DNA of 64,000 nt from Hydrogenophaga sp. GTDB lineage: Bacteria > Pseudomonadota > Gammaproteobacteria > Burkholderiales > Burkholderiaceae_C. Under the pieces are notes generated by a model. The model had not been told where the DNA came from, did not search any database, and saw only the letters and a list, made by a program, of their open reading frames with translations. The position numbers were made by a program, and so were the translations under genes. Numbering within the stretch: position 1 is the stretch's first letter; each line of letters starts with the position of its first letter. This document shows, one piece after another, positions 10,155 through 20,605 of this stretch. The stretch covers positions 1-64,000 of the forward strand of contig NZ_JAHCKL010000014.1 of assembly GCF_026125785.1 (NCBI RefSeq), in the 5' to 3' direction.

Positions 10155-11224
10155 AGCCGCCTCCCGTGCGCACTGCGCAGAAGCAGCAGGAAGAAGGGCA
10201 CCCCGACCGCGGCCGTCAGCACGCCCAGGGGCAGTTCAGCCGGTTGCAGGATGGTGCGCGCCACGGCGTCGGCGGCGATGACCATGACCGCGCCCAGCAG
10301 CGCCGAGCCGGGCAGCACCCAGCGATGGTCGGGGCCGGCCACCAGCCTCACCATGTGCGGCGCCACCAGACCGATGAAACCGATGATGCCGGTGGTCGCG
10401 GTCACCGCCCCGACGGCGAGCGCGGTCGCCACGATGGCGATGCGCTTGACGCGCTCGATCGGCACGCCGAGCAGCACGGCCTGCGCCTCGCCCAGCGCCA
10501 GCGCATTGAGCGCGCGCGCCAGCCGCAGGCCGATGGCGCCGGCCAGCAGCGTGATCAGCCCCACCAGCGCCACCGCGCTCCAGCGCGCGCCGCCCAGGCT
10601 GCCCAGCAGCCAGAACTGCAGGTTGCGCAGCTGTTCGTCGGTGGCCAGGAAGTTCAACAGGCCCAGGCCGGCACCGGCCAGCGCATTGACCGCGATGCCG
10701 GCCAGCAGCATCAGGCCCACGCGCGTACCCCCCTCACCGCGCGAAAGCAGGTAGATCAACACGGTGACCGCGAGACCGCCGCCAAAGGCCATCAGCACCA
10801 GCGTCCAGCTGCCCAGCGAGCGCGGCAGGTCGGGAAACCAGAGGTTGCCCAGCACGATGGTGAAACCAGCCGCCAGTGCCGCGCCGCTGCTCACGCCGAT
10901 CAACCCAGGATCGGCCAGCGGGTTGCGGAACAAACCCTGCATGAGCGCGCCGGCCAGCCCGAGGCCGGCTCCAGCCGCCAGGCCCAGCACCAGGCGCGGC
11001 AGGCGGATGTTGAAGAACACCAGCTCGGCACCGCTGCCTGCGCTGCCGCCGAACAGCACGGCCGGCAGATCGCTCAGCGGCAGGCTGTAGGCTCCCTGAC
11101 CGGCGGCCCAGAGCAAGGTGACCAGCAACAGCACCGACAGGGCCCCCAGCAGCGTCGGACCTGGCACCTGTCCCGCCGTCCAGCGGCGCGGGTTCCACGG
11201 CATGGCCGTGTCGGTGGCGCTCAT
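10151..11224 (-). CDS. hmuU: Hemin ABC transporter permease (FecCD family)
   Basis: Inner-membrane permease of the heme importer, 357 residues, with about nine to ten membrane segments of the BtuC/FecCD type. Family landmarks are IRLPRLVLGLAAGAGL, MQGLFRNPLADPGLIGVSSG, the LLGSLGG region and GIIGFIGLVAPHMVRLVAGP, which contacts the ATPase. I chose the ATG at 11224 (MSATDTAMPW), which overlaps the preceding VOC gene's stop, over an in-frame extension that runs through that gene. Upstream and downstream genes both overlap by four bases, so expression is strongly coupled. Confidence 0.94.
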   Translation of the reverse strand: MSATDTAMPWNPRRWTAGQVPGPTLLGALSVLLLVTLLWAAGQGAYSLPLSDLPAVLFGGSAGSGAELVFFNIRLPRLVLGLAAGAGLGLAGALMQGLFRNPLADPGLIGVSSGAALAAGFTIVLGNLWFPDLPRSLGSWTLVLMAFGGGLAVTVLIYLLSRGEGGTRVGLMLLAGIAVNALAGAGLGLLNFLATDEQLRNLQFWLLGSLGGARWSAVALVGLITLLAGAIGLRLARALNALALGEAQAVLLGVPIERVKRIAIVATALAVGAVTATTGIIGFIGLVAPHMVRLVAGPDHRWVLPGSALLGAVMVIAADAVARTILQPAELPLGVLTAAVGVPFFLLLLRSAHGRRL

Positions 11225-11691
11225 CGGCCCACCTCCGCGCGCGGCGCGTGTGGGGTGGCCGCCCTGGCTGGCGACCCAGGCGCGCGGTCGATCAGGTGAA
11301 GCACATTGCCATCGATGTCGGTGAGCGTGGTTTCCCAGGCACCCCAGGGCTGCCAGATGGGCGCGGCCCCCAGCCGCTGCGCGGGCGCCGCCGCAGCCCT
11401 CAGCAGGCTGGCGTGCAGCGCGTGCAGGCCTCGCAGTTCGACGCGCAACCGGGCCGGCTCGAAGGGAGCGGCCTCGGCGGCCGTGGGTTTTTCCCAGCGC
11501 GCGGGTCGGGCGCCGCAGGCCCAGAGTTGCACGCACAGCGGCCCGTGGACCAGGCGCGCGTAAACGCCCCGCACCATCTGCTGGCACCGGAAGTCGAGGC
11601 CGCGCGCATAGTCGGCCACCGCGCGCGCGAGATCGGGCGTGTGCACGTTGGCCACAGACCCGATGCCGCCTTGTGCAAGCAGGACGTTCAT
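11221..11691 (-). CDS. VOC-fold (glyoxalase/dioxygenase-like) protein in the hmu operon
   Basis: A 156-residue protein with a vicinal-oxygen-chelate fold: an N-terminal VANVHTPDLARAVADYARGL strand-helix unit and a C-terminal WGAWETTLTDIDGNVLHLID unit typical of the second beta-alpha-beta repeat. The substrate is unknown. It sits between hmuT and hmuU with four-base overlaps on both sides (ATGA), so it is made together with the heme importer. A second VOC protein is encoded in the same operon at 12632-13033. Members of this fold bind metals or small ligands; a heme-related role is only inferred from context. Confidence 0.75.
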   Translation of the reverse strand: MNVLLAQGGIGSVANVHTPDLARAVADYARGLDFRCQQMVRGVYARLVHGPLCVQLWACGARPARWEKPTAAEAAPFEPARLRVELRGLHALHASLLRAAAAPAQRLGAAPIWQPWGAWETTLTDIDGNVLHLIDRAPGSPARAATPHAPRAEVGR

Positions 11692-12626
11692 GCCCGCACC
11701 ATGCGCTCGTGCAGGCGCTCGATGACATCGGGTAGGCGCGGCCCGAAGCCCAGGAGCTCCAGCGCGTCCAGGTGCACCAACGTCTTCTGCGAGGCGCGCT
11801 CCCGCCAGGCCGGTGTGAGCGCGAGTTCGGGGCGCTGCCAGAACTTGGCCTCTCCACCCACGGCTTCCAGCCCTTGCGTGGTGGTCAGGATCACGTCCGG
11901 CGCCGCCTGCGCCATGGCCTCGGCGGTCATCGGCCGGTAGCCCTTGAAGCCGCCCAGCGCGTTGCGCGCGCCCATGAAGCGGATGAGGGCGTCGGCCGCA
12001 GTCTGCTCACCGGCCACCATGGGGCTGCCGCTGTGGGAGAGCACGAACAGCACGCGCGGACCCACCTTGCCCGACGACTGCACCCGTGCCAGCACGGACT
12101 GCCATCGCGCATCGAGACGGGCCTGCAGTTCGCGTGCCCCCGCCTCGCGTCCTGCCGCGCGGCCAACGGCGGCCACCTTGCGGCGCACCTCATCCCAGCT
12201 GTGGTCGGAAACCACCAGTTCCACGCGCACGCCAGCGCTGCGCAACTGGTCCAGCACCACCGGTGGCCCCGCATCGGAGCCCGCGATCAGGGCGTCGGGC
12301 CGCAGCGCGAGCAGGCCTTCGGCCGAAAGCTGGCGCATGTAGCCCACCTTGGGCGTGGCCTGCGCGGCGGCCGGGTACAGGCTGGTGGTGTCGGTGCCCA
12401 CCAACTGGTCCTGCGCGCCCAGCGCATACACCACCTCGGTGATGCCGCCGCCAACGGTGACCAGCCGGGGCGCGGGGCGCGTCTGCGCCAGCGCGGGCCA
12501 GCCGATGCCGACCACCGCCGACCCGGCCAGAGCGGTGCGTGCAAGCCGGTGCAGCGCACTTCTGCGCGCAAGGCCCCCGGAAGAGGTGGATGGTGTGGGT
12601 TTCATGGATCGGTTCCGGAAATTCAT
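11688..12626 (-). CDS. hmuT: Hemin-binding periplasmic protein
   Basis: Periplasmic binding protein that passes heme from the outer-membrane receptor to HmuUV. The product is about 312 residues with a twin-arginine-like or basic n-region (GGLARRSALHRLART), a hydrophobic core and an ALAQ/T cleavage site. The mature part starts with RLVTVGGGITEVVYALGA, a hallmark of HmuT. It continues with VGTDTTSLYPAAAQATPKVGYMRQLSAEG; the Tyr of GYMRQLS is a known heme ligand position in HmuT/ShuT. Two starts are possible, 12626 (MNFRN) and 12605 (MKPTP); the first is nearer the upstream stop. The stop overlaps the downstream VOC start. Confidence 0.92.
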   Translation of the reverse strand: MNFRNRSMKPTPSTSSGGLARRSALHRLARTALAGSAVVGIGWPALAQTRPAPRLVTVGGGITEVVYALGAQDQLVGTDTTSLYPAAAQATPKVGYMRQLSAEGLLALRPDALIAGSDAGPPVVLDQLRSAGVRVELVVSDHSWDEVRRKVAAVGRAAGREAGARELQARLDARWQSVLARVQSSGKVGPRVLFVLSHSGSPMVAGEQTAADALIRFMGARNALGGFKGYRPMTAEAMAQAAPDVILTTTQGLEAVGGEAKFWQRPELALTPAWRERASQKTLVHLDALELLGFGPRLPDVIERLHERMVRA

Positions 12627-12631
12627 GGTTG

Positions 12632-13033
12632 TCAGGGCAGGCGGCCCACCGGCTCGAAGCCCGGCGTGTTCTGCCCGATGTGCCAGCACACGCCACTGGG
12701 GTCGATCACCACGAACTCGGTGATGCCCCAGGGCTGCGCCACCACGGGCGTGACGCGCACGCCCGGGTAGCGATCGGCCAGCCCGCGCGCCACCACATGC
12801 GCGTGCCAGGCCTGTACGTCCTCGACCAGCAGGTGCATGACGAGGTTCTCGGCCAGTGCCTGCTCGTAGAAGTCCTGCAGCAGGAAGGGGCAGCCGTCCT
12901 CCAGACTGAAGTACGCGACGCCGCCGCCCTGCGAGCGCTGGGTGAAGCCGAGGTCGGCATAAAAACGCAAGGCGGTGGCGAAGTCCTTCGCGGGCACGAA
13001 GGCCTTGAGCTCCACGCTCGCCAGCGTGCTCAT
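12632..13033 (-). CDS. Second VOC-family protein in the hmu operon
   Basis: A 133-residue protein of the glyoxalase/bleomycin-resistance superfamily. It begins with SVELKAFVPAKDFATALRFY, contains GVAYFSLEDGCPFLLQDFY and MHLLVEDVQAWHAHV, and ends with WGITEFVVIDPSGVCWHIGQ. This is the complete two-repeat VOC pattern, closest in look to bleomycin-resistance-like binding proteins that lack enzymatic activity. The start overlaps the hmuS stop and the stop is five bases from the longer hmuT start. Its sequence is clearly different from the VOC protein at 11221-11691, so the pair is not a recent tandem duplication. The ligand is unknown. Confidence 0.78.
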   Translation of the reverse strand: MSTLASVELKAFVPAKDFATALRFYADLGFTQRSQGGGVAYFSLEDGCPFLLQDFYEQALAENLVMHLLVEDVQAWHAHVVARGLADRYPGVRVTPVVAQPWGITEFVVIDPSGVCWHIGQNTPGFEPVGRLP

Positions 13034-14118
13034 GCCGCCACCGGCTGCCCGGCCGCCGGCAGGTGCGCGACGATCTGCCGCCAGGCGTCCAGCTCGGCCT
13101 GCCCAGGCTTGCGCGCGCCGAAGAACATGGCCATCAGTCCCCCATGCGCGTCGAACGCCTCGACCGAGGTGACCACGCCGTCGCTGGTGGGCTTCTCGAC
13201 CACCCACACCTCCTGAATCAGGTCCTCGCGCAGGTGGAGGTTGAAGCCCGGGTCCAGCACGTTGAGCCAGGTCTTGCCATGCACCTCCATGGGCTCGACG
13301 CGCTTGACCGGGCCGGTGTGGATCTGAATGCAGCCCGGACTGCCGACAAAGACCATGACGGGCGTGCCGTCGAACGCGGCCTCCACCAGCAGCTCGCGCA
13401 CCGCCGCGTTGACGACCCGGTGCGCGTAGCGCCCTTCGACCAGGCGAAAGCCCTGCTGGCGCTCCAGACCAAACCGCTTGAGCAGGCCGAAGAACTGGTG
13501 CGTGTCGGTCATCGCCTCCCATGCGGCAGCGAAGGCCTCGGCGTCCACGTCCTGCGCCACGGGCGCGGGCGCGCGAACCGCCTCGGGTGGCTCGAACACC
13601 GTCTCGCGCGCCGGCTCTTCGAAACGCGCGACGACCTGCCGCCAGGCCGCCAGGTCGGTCTGCTCGCGCACGAAGATCTTGTGCACGGCAGCGCCATGGC
13701 GGTCAAAAAACTGCAGGCTGGGCGGCGCCTCTTCGCCGGGCTGCGACTTCAGGGCTTCGAACACCGCGAAGCCGGCATGCCACTGGTTGAAGAACAGGCG
13801 AAGGTCGATGTCCTCGCCCAGGGCCAGGCCCACGTGGCCATTGGCAGACACCTTCTGGTAGATGCCGGTCTTCTCGTGCACCACCGCGTCGTTGCGCGTG
13901 AGCGCCATCAGCGGTCCACACACCTGCAGCGACTGCAGCAAGCCCAGCCAGTCCGGCTTGAGGGGCAACGCACGCAGGGGACCTCCGCTCGCGCCGCAGT
14001 GCGCCGCCATGGCCGCACCCTCCCCCATGCCCAGCGCCTCGGCGGCTTCGCGCGCGCGCAGGCCGCGCTCACGCTGGTTCTGGAAAGCGGTCCGGATGTC
14101 CTGGAGGGAGGTGTTCAT
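13030..14118 (-). CDS. hmuS: Hemin-degrading/heme-trafficking factor (HemS/ChuS family)
   Basis: Cytoplasmic heme-binding protein, 362 residues, built from two repeated HemS-type domains (about residues 1-175 and 195-350). Seen features include GPLMALTRNDAVVHEKTGIY, DIDLRLFFNQWHAGF and, in the second half, VNAAVRELLVEAAFDGTPVM, IQIHTGPVKRVEPM and WLNVLDPGFNLHLRED, diagnostic of the family. ChuS degrades heme, while PhuS-like members deliver it; which applies here cannot be told. AAGGAC at 14125-14130 is about eight bases before the ATG at 14118 but overlaps the one at 14124, so 14118 is chosen. Confidence 0.93.
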   Translation of the reverse strand: MNTSLQDIRTAFQNQRERGLRAREAAEALGMGEGAAMAAHCGASGGPLRALPLKPDWLGLLQSLQVCGPLMALTRNDAVVHEKTGIYQKVSANGHVGLALGEDIDLRLFFNQWHAGFAVFEALKSQPGEEAPPSLQFFDRHGAAVHKIFVREQTDLAAWRQVVARFEEPARETVFEPPEAVRAPAPVAQDVDAEAFAAAWEAMTDTHQFFGLLKRFGLERQQGFRLVEGRYAHRVVNAAVRELLVEAAFDGTPVMVFVGSPGCIQIHTGPVKRVEPMEVHGKTWLNVLDPGFNLHLREDLIQEVWVVEKPTSDGVVTSVEAFDAHGGLMAMFFGARKPGQAELDAWRQIVAHLPAAGQPVAA

Positions 14119-14178
14119 GGTCATGTCCTTGGTGGGATAGGAAAGAGAGGTGTGTTCGAAACGTGATGGGCGAGACCG

Positions 14179-14508
14179 TCACTGCACGCTCACCGGTGGC
14201 GCATGCCACAGGCTGCTGGGCGGCGTGGGCGCCAGCGCGGCGGTGTGGGCGTTTTCCAGTTCGATCTGCCAGCGCGTGCCCAGGTTGCCCAGCATGGCCT
14301 GCATGGGCGGTGAGAGCTGCGGGTGCGCCGCCAGGCGCAACAGGTTGGACACCAGCTTGCCGGCCATGAGCGCACGGTGAGGGCAGGCCTGCGCGCTCTG
14401 GGCATAGCCGGTCATGAGCGCCAGCGTGCCGGCCAACAAGGCCTCCACGCTGGGCAGCGTGTACTCCTCGTCCGACAGCATGTCTGGGTTGCGCGAATCG
14501 GCTGGCAT
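14179..14508 (-). CDS. Small unassigned protein between hmuR and hmuS
   Basis: A 109-residue soluble protein with no motif I recognise and no signal peptide. It starts 30 bp after the hmuR stop and ends 60 bp before hmuS. The sequence (SDEEYTLPSVEALLAGTLAL; CPHRALMAGKLVSNLLRLAA; LSPPMQAMLGNLGTRWQIEL) looks all-helical, with one cysteine and a few histidines (for example CPHRA and AAHPQ). It is not the short HemP/HmuP regulator, which is about 60 residues long with a different sequence. Its position suggests a heme-linked accessory function. Confidence 0.65.
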   Translation of the reverse strand: MPADSRNPDMLSDEEYTLPSVEALLAGTLALMTGYAQSAQACPHRALMAGKLVSNLLRLAAHPQLSPPMQAMLGNLGTRWQIELENAHTAALAPTPPSSLWHAPPVSVQ

Positions 14509-14538
14509 GGCGGCTCCCGGGCTTTGCAGATGCTGAAA

Positions 14539-16767
14539 CTAGAAGTCGGCCACCAGCGCGACGGCCACGCTGCGGCCTGGCGCGGTGTACGCGTCCAGCA
14601 CCGTCGAGCTGGCGGCCAGGCCACGCACATTGGTCCATTCCCAGTACTTGCGGTCGGTCACGTTGTTCAGTGCGGCGCTGATCTTCATGCCAGGGCGCAG
14701 CTGCCAGCTGGCCCGCAGGTCCAGCGTGGTGTAGGCCGGCGTGGCGAACTGGTTGGGCGCACTGGTGTAGTCGATGTCGCCGGTGGACTTCTTCGCCACA
14801 TGGTTGACCGAGGCGCCGAACTTCCAGTCGCCCACGCGGTGGTCCACGCCGAGCACCAGCCGCGCCGGATTGACGGAGTTCAAAGGCACGCCCGCGGTGG
14901 TGTCCCGGCCCTTCGTCTGGCCATAGGCCAAGCGCAGGTCGGTCGCCTTGCCCAGTGCCAACTTGCCCTTGAGCTCGAAGCCGCTCAGGCGCACCTGGCT
15001 TTTGTTGACCGCCTGGTAGGTCAGCGGGTTGGCGGGGTTGCCGGCCTGGCCGCCCACCACCACCAGTTCCTCGATGAAGTCCTTGTAGCGGCCCGAGAAG
15101 ACCGCCGCTTCCCACTGCACCGGCCCCGTGGTGTCGCGCGCGCCCAGTTCCAGCGTGCGGCTGGTCTCGGGCTTGAGATTCGGGTTGGGGATGGTGCGGT
15201 AGCTGGCCGCGGTGTTCTGGAAGAAGTTGTTGAGCTGCAGCGAGCTGGGCGCCTTGAAGCCCGCAGCCAGGTTCGCGAACAGGCTGAGTTCGTCCCCCGG
15301 GCGGAAGATCAGGCCCAGCTTGGGCGACAGGGCCGAGTCCTTCAGGCTCGCGGGCTGCAACGGGTACAGCGGGTCGGCTGCCGCCTTCAGGTCAAAGCGG
15401 TCGTAGCGCAGCGCCGGAATCACGCTCCAGCGGTCGGTGGCGAACTCGCTCTGCACGAACAGCGCCGTGTTGGTCTCGCGGGTGGGCGGGAAACGCTTGA
15501 GCGGGTAGGTTTCGTAGGCCGGCGGGGTGACGCCGGTGACCAGGTTGTCCATGCGCGAGACCGACACGTCCACGCCATAGACCAGTTTCTGGCCCCAGTC
15601 CGCGCCCAGCGAGCGCGCCTTTTCCGCCTGGAGCACCGCCTGCCAGAGCTTCTCGGTGTAGGTCACGTCGCGCGAGCGGTTGTTCGGCGTGGCGGTGCGC
15701 AACTCCGTCGACACCTCCTGCGAATCGGCCTCCTGGTAACCCACGGTGGCCCGGAGTTCGTCTGCCCAGGCCGAGCCGTCGACGCGGAAGCGCCCGTCCC
15801 AGCTCAGGCGCGTGCGCTGCATGTCGGTGGTGCCGTCCAGGTCCAGCGTGCCGGTCGCCGTGGTCGAGCGGCCGCTGTAGGCCTCGACCTCGCTGCGCTT
15901 GTCCACGTGCTCCAGCGTCAGCGTGTGGCGCTGGCCGCCGCCAGGGGTGAGCACCACCTTGCCCAGCAGCGAGACGCCCTTGTCCTTCTGCGGATTCGGC
16001 GCCGTACGGTTGCTGTTCAGCGCGAAGTTCTCCCCCTGGTTGTCCAGCTCCTTGGCACGCCCCACCTGCACGCTGCCCAGCCACTGCAGCGTCTCGCTCG
16101 GCGCACCCGCCAGCGTCACGCCCACGCCACGGCTGCCATCCTCGGTGTCCGCGCGCAGACCTACGCGCCCACCCAGGGTCTGACCGGGCTTGAGCAGGTC
16201 CTTGGGCTCCGTCGTGAACATCGCCACCATGCCCGCCAGCCCGTCCGAACCGTAGAGCGCCGAGCTCGCGCCGCGCAGGATCTCCACGCGGGAGATCAGG
16301 CCGAGGTCGTAGTAGTCGCGTCCGAACGCGGCCGAGCCGAACACGCCGCTGGAGAGTTCGCGCGGCACGCGGATGCCGTCCACCGTGAGCAGCACGCGGT
16401 TGCCCTCCAGGCCCCGGATGTTGAAGCCGGCGTTGCCGTCCCGTCCGGTCGAACCGTTGACAGCCCCGAAACGTTGGGGCGCGCGCCGCACGCTGACGTT
16501 GGGCACATTGCGCACCAGTTCGCGGATGTCGCCCACACGGGCAGGATCGAGGTCCTCGCCCGTGAGCACATCGACACTGGCGGGCACTTCGTCAAGTTCG
16601 CGCTCGCTGCGCGAGCCGCTGACCACCACCTCGCGCAGCACTGGAACGCTGGCCTGCGCCACCACGGGCGCCGGGACAGGGGCGCTCTGCGCCAGCACGG
16701 GTCCGGCCATCAACATGGCCAGAGAAAAGCCGGAAAGGCGAAACCGGGAGAGTGGGGAAGTTTGCAT
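14539..16767 (-). CDS. hmuR: TonB-dependent hemoglobin/hemin outer-membrane receptor
   Basis: Outer-membrane receptor that takes heme from host or environmental hemoproteins using TonB energy. The product is 742 residues with a signal peptide (about 1-26, VLA/QS), a TonB box-like VLREVVVSGSRSERELDEVP at about 43-62, a plug domain (GFNIRGLEGNRVLLTVDGIR) and a 22-strand barrel ending in the typical aromatic residue (VAVALVADF). The region containing FRPGDELSLFANLAAGFKAP matches the heme receptor FRAP/NPNL signature; NPNLKPETSRTLELG is present. The ATG at 16767 follows a promoter with an internal Fur box. First gene of the hmu operon. Confidence 0.94.
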   Translation of the reverse strand: MQTSPLSRFRLSGFSLAMLMAGPVLAQSAPVPAPVVAQASVPVLREVVVSGSRSERELDEVPASVDVLTGEDLDPARVGDIRELVRNVPNVSVRRAPQRFGAVNGSTGRDGNAGFNIRGLEGNRVLLTVDGIRVPRELSSGVFGSAAFGRDYYDLGLISRVEILRGASSALYGSDGLAGMVAMFTTEPKDLLKPGQTLGGRVGLRADTEDGSRGVGVTLAGAPSETLQWLGSVQVGRAKELDNQGENFALNSNRTAPNPQKDKGVSLLGKVVLTPGGGQRHTLTLEHVDKRSEVEAYSGRSTTATGTLDLDGTTDMQRTRLSWDGRFRVDGSAWADELRATVGYQEADSQEVSTELRTATPNNRSRDVTYTEKLWQAVLQAEKARSLGADWGQKLVYGVDVSVSRMDNLVTGVTPPAYETYPLKRFPPTRETNTALFVQSEFATDRWSVIPALRYDRFDLKAAADPLYPLQPASLKDSALSPKLGLIFRPGDELSLFANLAAGFKAPSSLQLNNFFQNTAASYRTIPNPNLKPETSRTLELGARDTTGPVQWEAAVFSGRYKDFIEELVVVGGQAGNPANPLTYQAVNKSQVRLSGFELKGKLALGKATDLRLAYGQTKGRDTTAGVPLNSVNPARLVLGVDHRVGDWKFGASVNHVAKKSTGDIDYTSAPNQFATPAYTTLDLRASWQLRPGMKISAALNNVTDRKYWEWTNVRGLAASSTVLDAYTAPGRSVAVALVADF

Positions 16768-16896
16768 GCGCGCCAAGTCATGGCGCGGACCGAGGCAGGA
16801 GGAAGTCACGACGTCACCTGAATCCGAGGGTTGATGGAATCGGCTGGCGTCGCGGCCCGGGCTCAACAGCACCGGGCGCTGGCTGGCGAAAGCCGC

Positions 16897-16924
16897 ATCA
16901 TATACGAACGATTCTCATTTGCAA
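16897..16924 (-). promoter_or_regulatory. hmuR promoter with Fur box in the spacer
   Basis: On the minus strand, TTGCAA (16919-16924), 16-bp spacer and TATGAT (16897-16902) make a good sigma-70 promoter. The spacer contains GCAAATGAGAATCGTTCGT (16904-16922), matching the 19-bp Fur consensus at 12 positions. It lies 137 bp from the hmuR start, in the divergent region shared with bfr, and should be closed by Fur when iron is plentiful. Confidence 0.75.
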
Positions 16925-17022
16925 ACTTGATGCAGGTTTTGAATGCGTCTCAAGGGCAGACCGCGTTGACGCAGCGCGCACAATGCGGGCTCTTTTCCAG
17001 AACAACATCGAAAGGAGTTCCC

Positions 17023-17499
17023 ATGAAGGGTGACACCAAGGCCATTGGCCATCTGCAGGCCCAGCTCAAGAACGAGCTGACCGCCATCAACCAGTACTTC
17101 GTCCACTACCGCATGCTCAAGCACTGGGGGCTGGACAAACTGGCCGCCAAGGAATACAGCGAGTCGATCGGCGAAATGAAGCACGCCGACAAGCTGATGG
17201 ACCGCATCTTCATGCTCGACGGCCTGCCCAACCTGCAGGACCTGGGCAAACTCAACATCGCCGAGAACGTGCCCGAGCTGCTGCGCAGCGATCTGGCGCT
17301 GGAACAGGGCGCGCAGAAGACCGTCAAGGAAGGCATGGCCTACCTGGAATCGATCCGCGACTTCGTCTCGCGCGACCTGCTGCAAGGCATCCTGGAAGAC
17401 ACCGAGGAACACATCGATTTCCTCGAGACGCAGATCGAGTTGATCGAGAAGGTCGGGCTGCCCAACTACCTGCAAAGCCAGATGGGCTCGGCCAGCTGA
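17023..17499 (+). CDS. bfr: Bacterioferritin
   Basis: Iron-storage protein of 158 residues forming a 24-mer with heme at subunit interfaces. The ferroxidase and heme residues match the family numbering exactly: E18, E51, the heme ligand M52 and H54, with the second pair in the [10 protein letters not shown] helix. The Shine-Dalgarno sequence AAAGGAG at 17011-17017 supports the ATG at 17023. It is divergent from hmuR and followed by an intrinsic terminator and then the Bfd-like ferredoxin, so storage and release genes are adjacent but separately transcribed. No Fur box is evident directly before it on the plus strand except the shared one at 16904-16922. Confidence 0.96.
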   Translation: MKGDTKAIGHLQAQLKNELTAINQYFVHYRMLKHWGLDKLAAKEYSESIGEMKHADKLMDRIFMLDGLPNLQDLGKLNIAENVPELLRSDLALEQGAQKTVKEGMAYLESIRDFVSRDLLQGILEDTEEHIDFLETQIELIEKVGLPNYLQSQMGSAS

Positions 17500-17517
17500 C
17501 GCCCGGAACAGGCCAAG

Positions 17518-17541
17518 ACCCCGCCGCGCGCGGGGTTTATT
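17518..17541 (+). terminator. Intrinsic terminator after bfr
   Basis: ACCCCGC-CGCG-cgcggggt hairpin (arms ACCCCGCG / CGCGGGGT, 17518-17536) followed by the T-rich TTATTT. It ends the bfr transcript just upstream of the bfd promoter. Confidence 0.75.
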
Positions 17542-17573
17542 TGGCGCCATGAATACGATCAATTATCATTTGC
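17541..17573 (+). promoter_or_regulatory. bfd promoter overlapped by a Fur box
   Basis: TTGGCG (17541-17546), 17-bp spacer, TATCAT (17564-17569). The complement of 17555-17573 reads GCAAATGATAATTGATCGT, containing the very good Fur half-site AAATGATAAT and overlapping the -10. Iron starvation should therefore induce the ferredoxin that releases iron from bacterioferritin. Confidence 0.75.
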
Positions 17574-17605
17574 AGGCGTTTCAACTTTCGCCGCCCGCCT
17601 GCTCC

Positions 17606-17830
17606 ATGATCGTTTGCGTTTGCCATCGCGTCAGTGACCACACCATCGCACGGTGCGCGCGCTCGGGCATGGCGTTCGACGATATCCAGCTTGAACTCGG
17701 CGTGGCCACGCAATGCGGCCAGTGCGAGTCGGGCGCCCGTGCACTCTGGTCGGAATGCACATCCCACCAGGCAGTGGCTCACATCCAGCTGCACCCGGCC
17801 AAGCTGCCCGCCCAGGCCGCCTCGGCCTGA
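17606..17830 (+). CDS. bfd: Bacterioferritin-associated ferredoxin (BFD-like [2Fe-2S])
   Basis: A 74-residue protein with the Bfd cysteine pattern C4-x-C6 ... C37-x2-C40 (MIVCVCHRVSD and QCGQC), which holds a [2Fe-2S] cluster. In Pseudomonas, Bfd docks on Bfr and reduces the stored ferric core so iron can leave. The ATG at 17606 is used because the upstream in-frame ATG at 17549 lies before the promoter -10 and within the Fur-box region. Usual Bfd length is 60-75 residues, consistent with this start. Downstream, 225 bp separate it from maeB. Confidence 0.9.
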   Translation: MIVCVCHRVSDHTIARCARSGMAFDDIQLELGVATQCGQCESGARALWSECTSHQAVAHIQLHPAKLPAQAASA

Positions 17831-18055
17831 AACCTCTTCCGCCCCTCTGCGGAATCCCCGCATCTCTCCTCGCCATCGGCGGGCGCATACTGCGCAAGCG
17901 CCTGATCGCGCGACCGCGCCGGGCATTGCCGCCCAAAAAGTCAAAGGCATCGCGACGTCTGGTGTCGCCATGCGCACTAGGGTTTTCCCGATCGCCGCTT
18001 TAGAATGTGCGATTACTTTCCGCATAGCAAGATAGCCCTCGCCGGAGACACGAGC

Positions 18056-20383
<2,328 letters not shown>

Positions 20384-20533
20384 AGACTCCTGCAACAGCA
20401 AGCGCTAACTTTTGCTCACATCTTCCGCCGCCTGCCATTGCCCTCTCATTGCGCAAGCCCTTGCAATTTGGGGCCGCGTCAGGCACACTAGCGCGCTTGG
20501 ATTTCAGGGTTAACCCGCCCCGAGACAGGCCGC

Positions 20534-20557
20534 AAAAGAATGCCTTGGTATTCTTTT
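20534..20557. repeat. Inverted repeat upstream of the RNase gene
   Basis: AAAAGAATGCC / GGTATTCTTTT, arms matching at 10 of 11 positions with a 2-base centre, 49 bp before the RNase start. Nothing else is recognisable in the 222-bp gap after maeB. It could be an operator or an mRNA hairpin. Confidence 0.4.
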
Positions 20558-20605
20558 CCGACCTTTCCCACGGCGGGCTGATCGCACCAGAAGCAGGGGA
20601 ATCTC

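Noticed and set aside
10151-11857. 568-residue version of HmuU
   Set aside because: The first 211 codons run through the VOC gene in the wrong frame; the permease starts at 11224 with an ATGA overlap.
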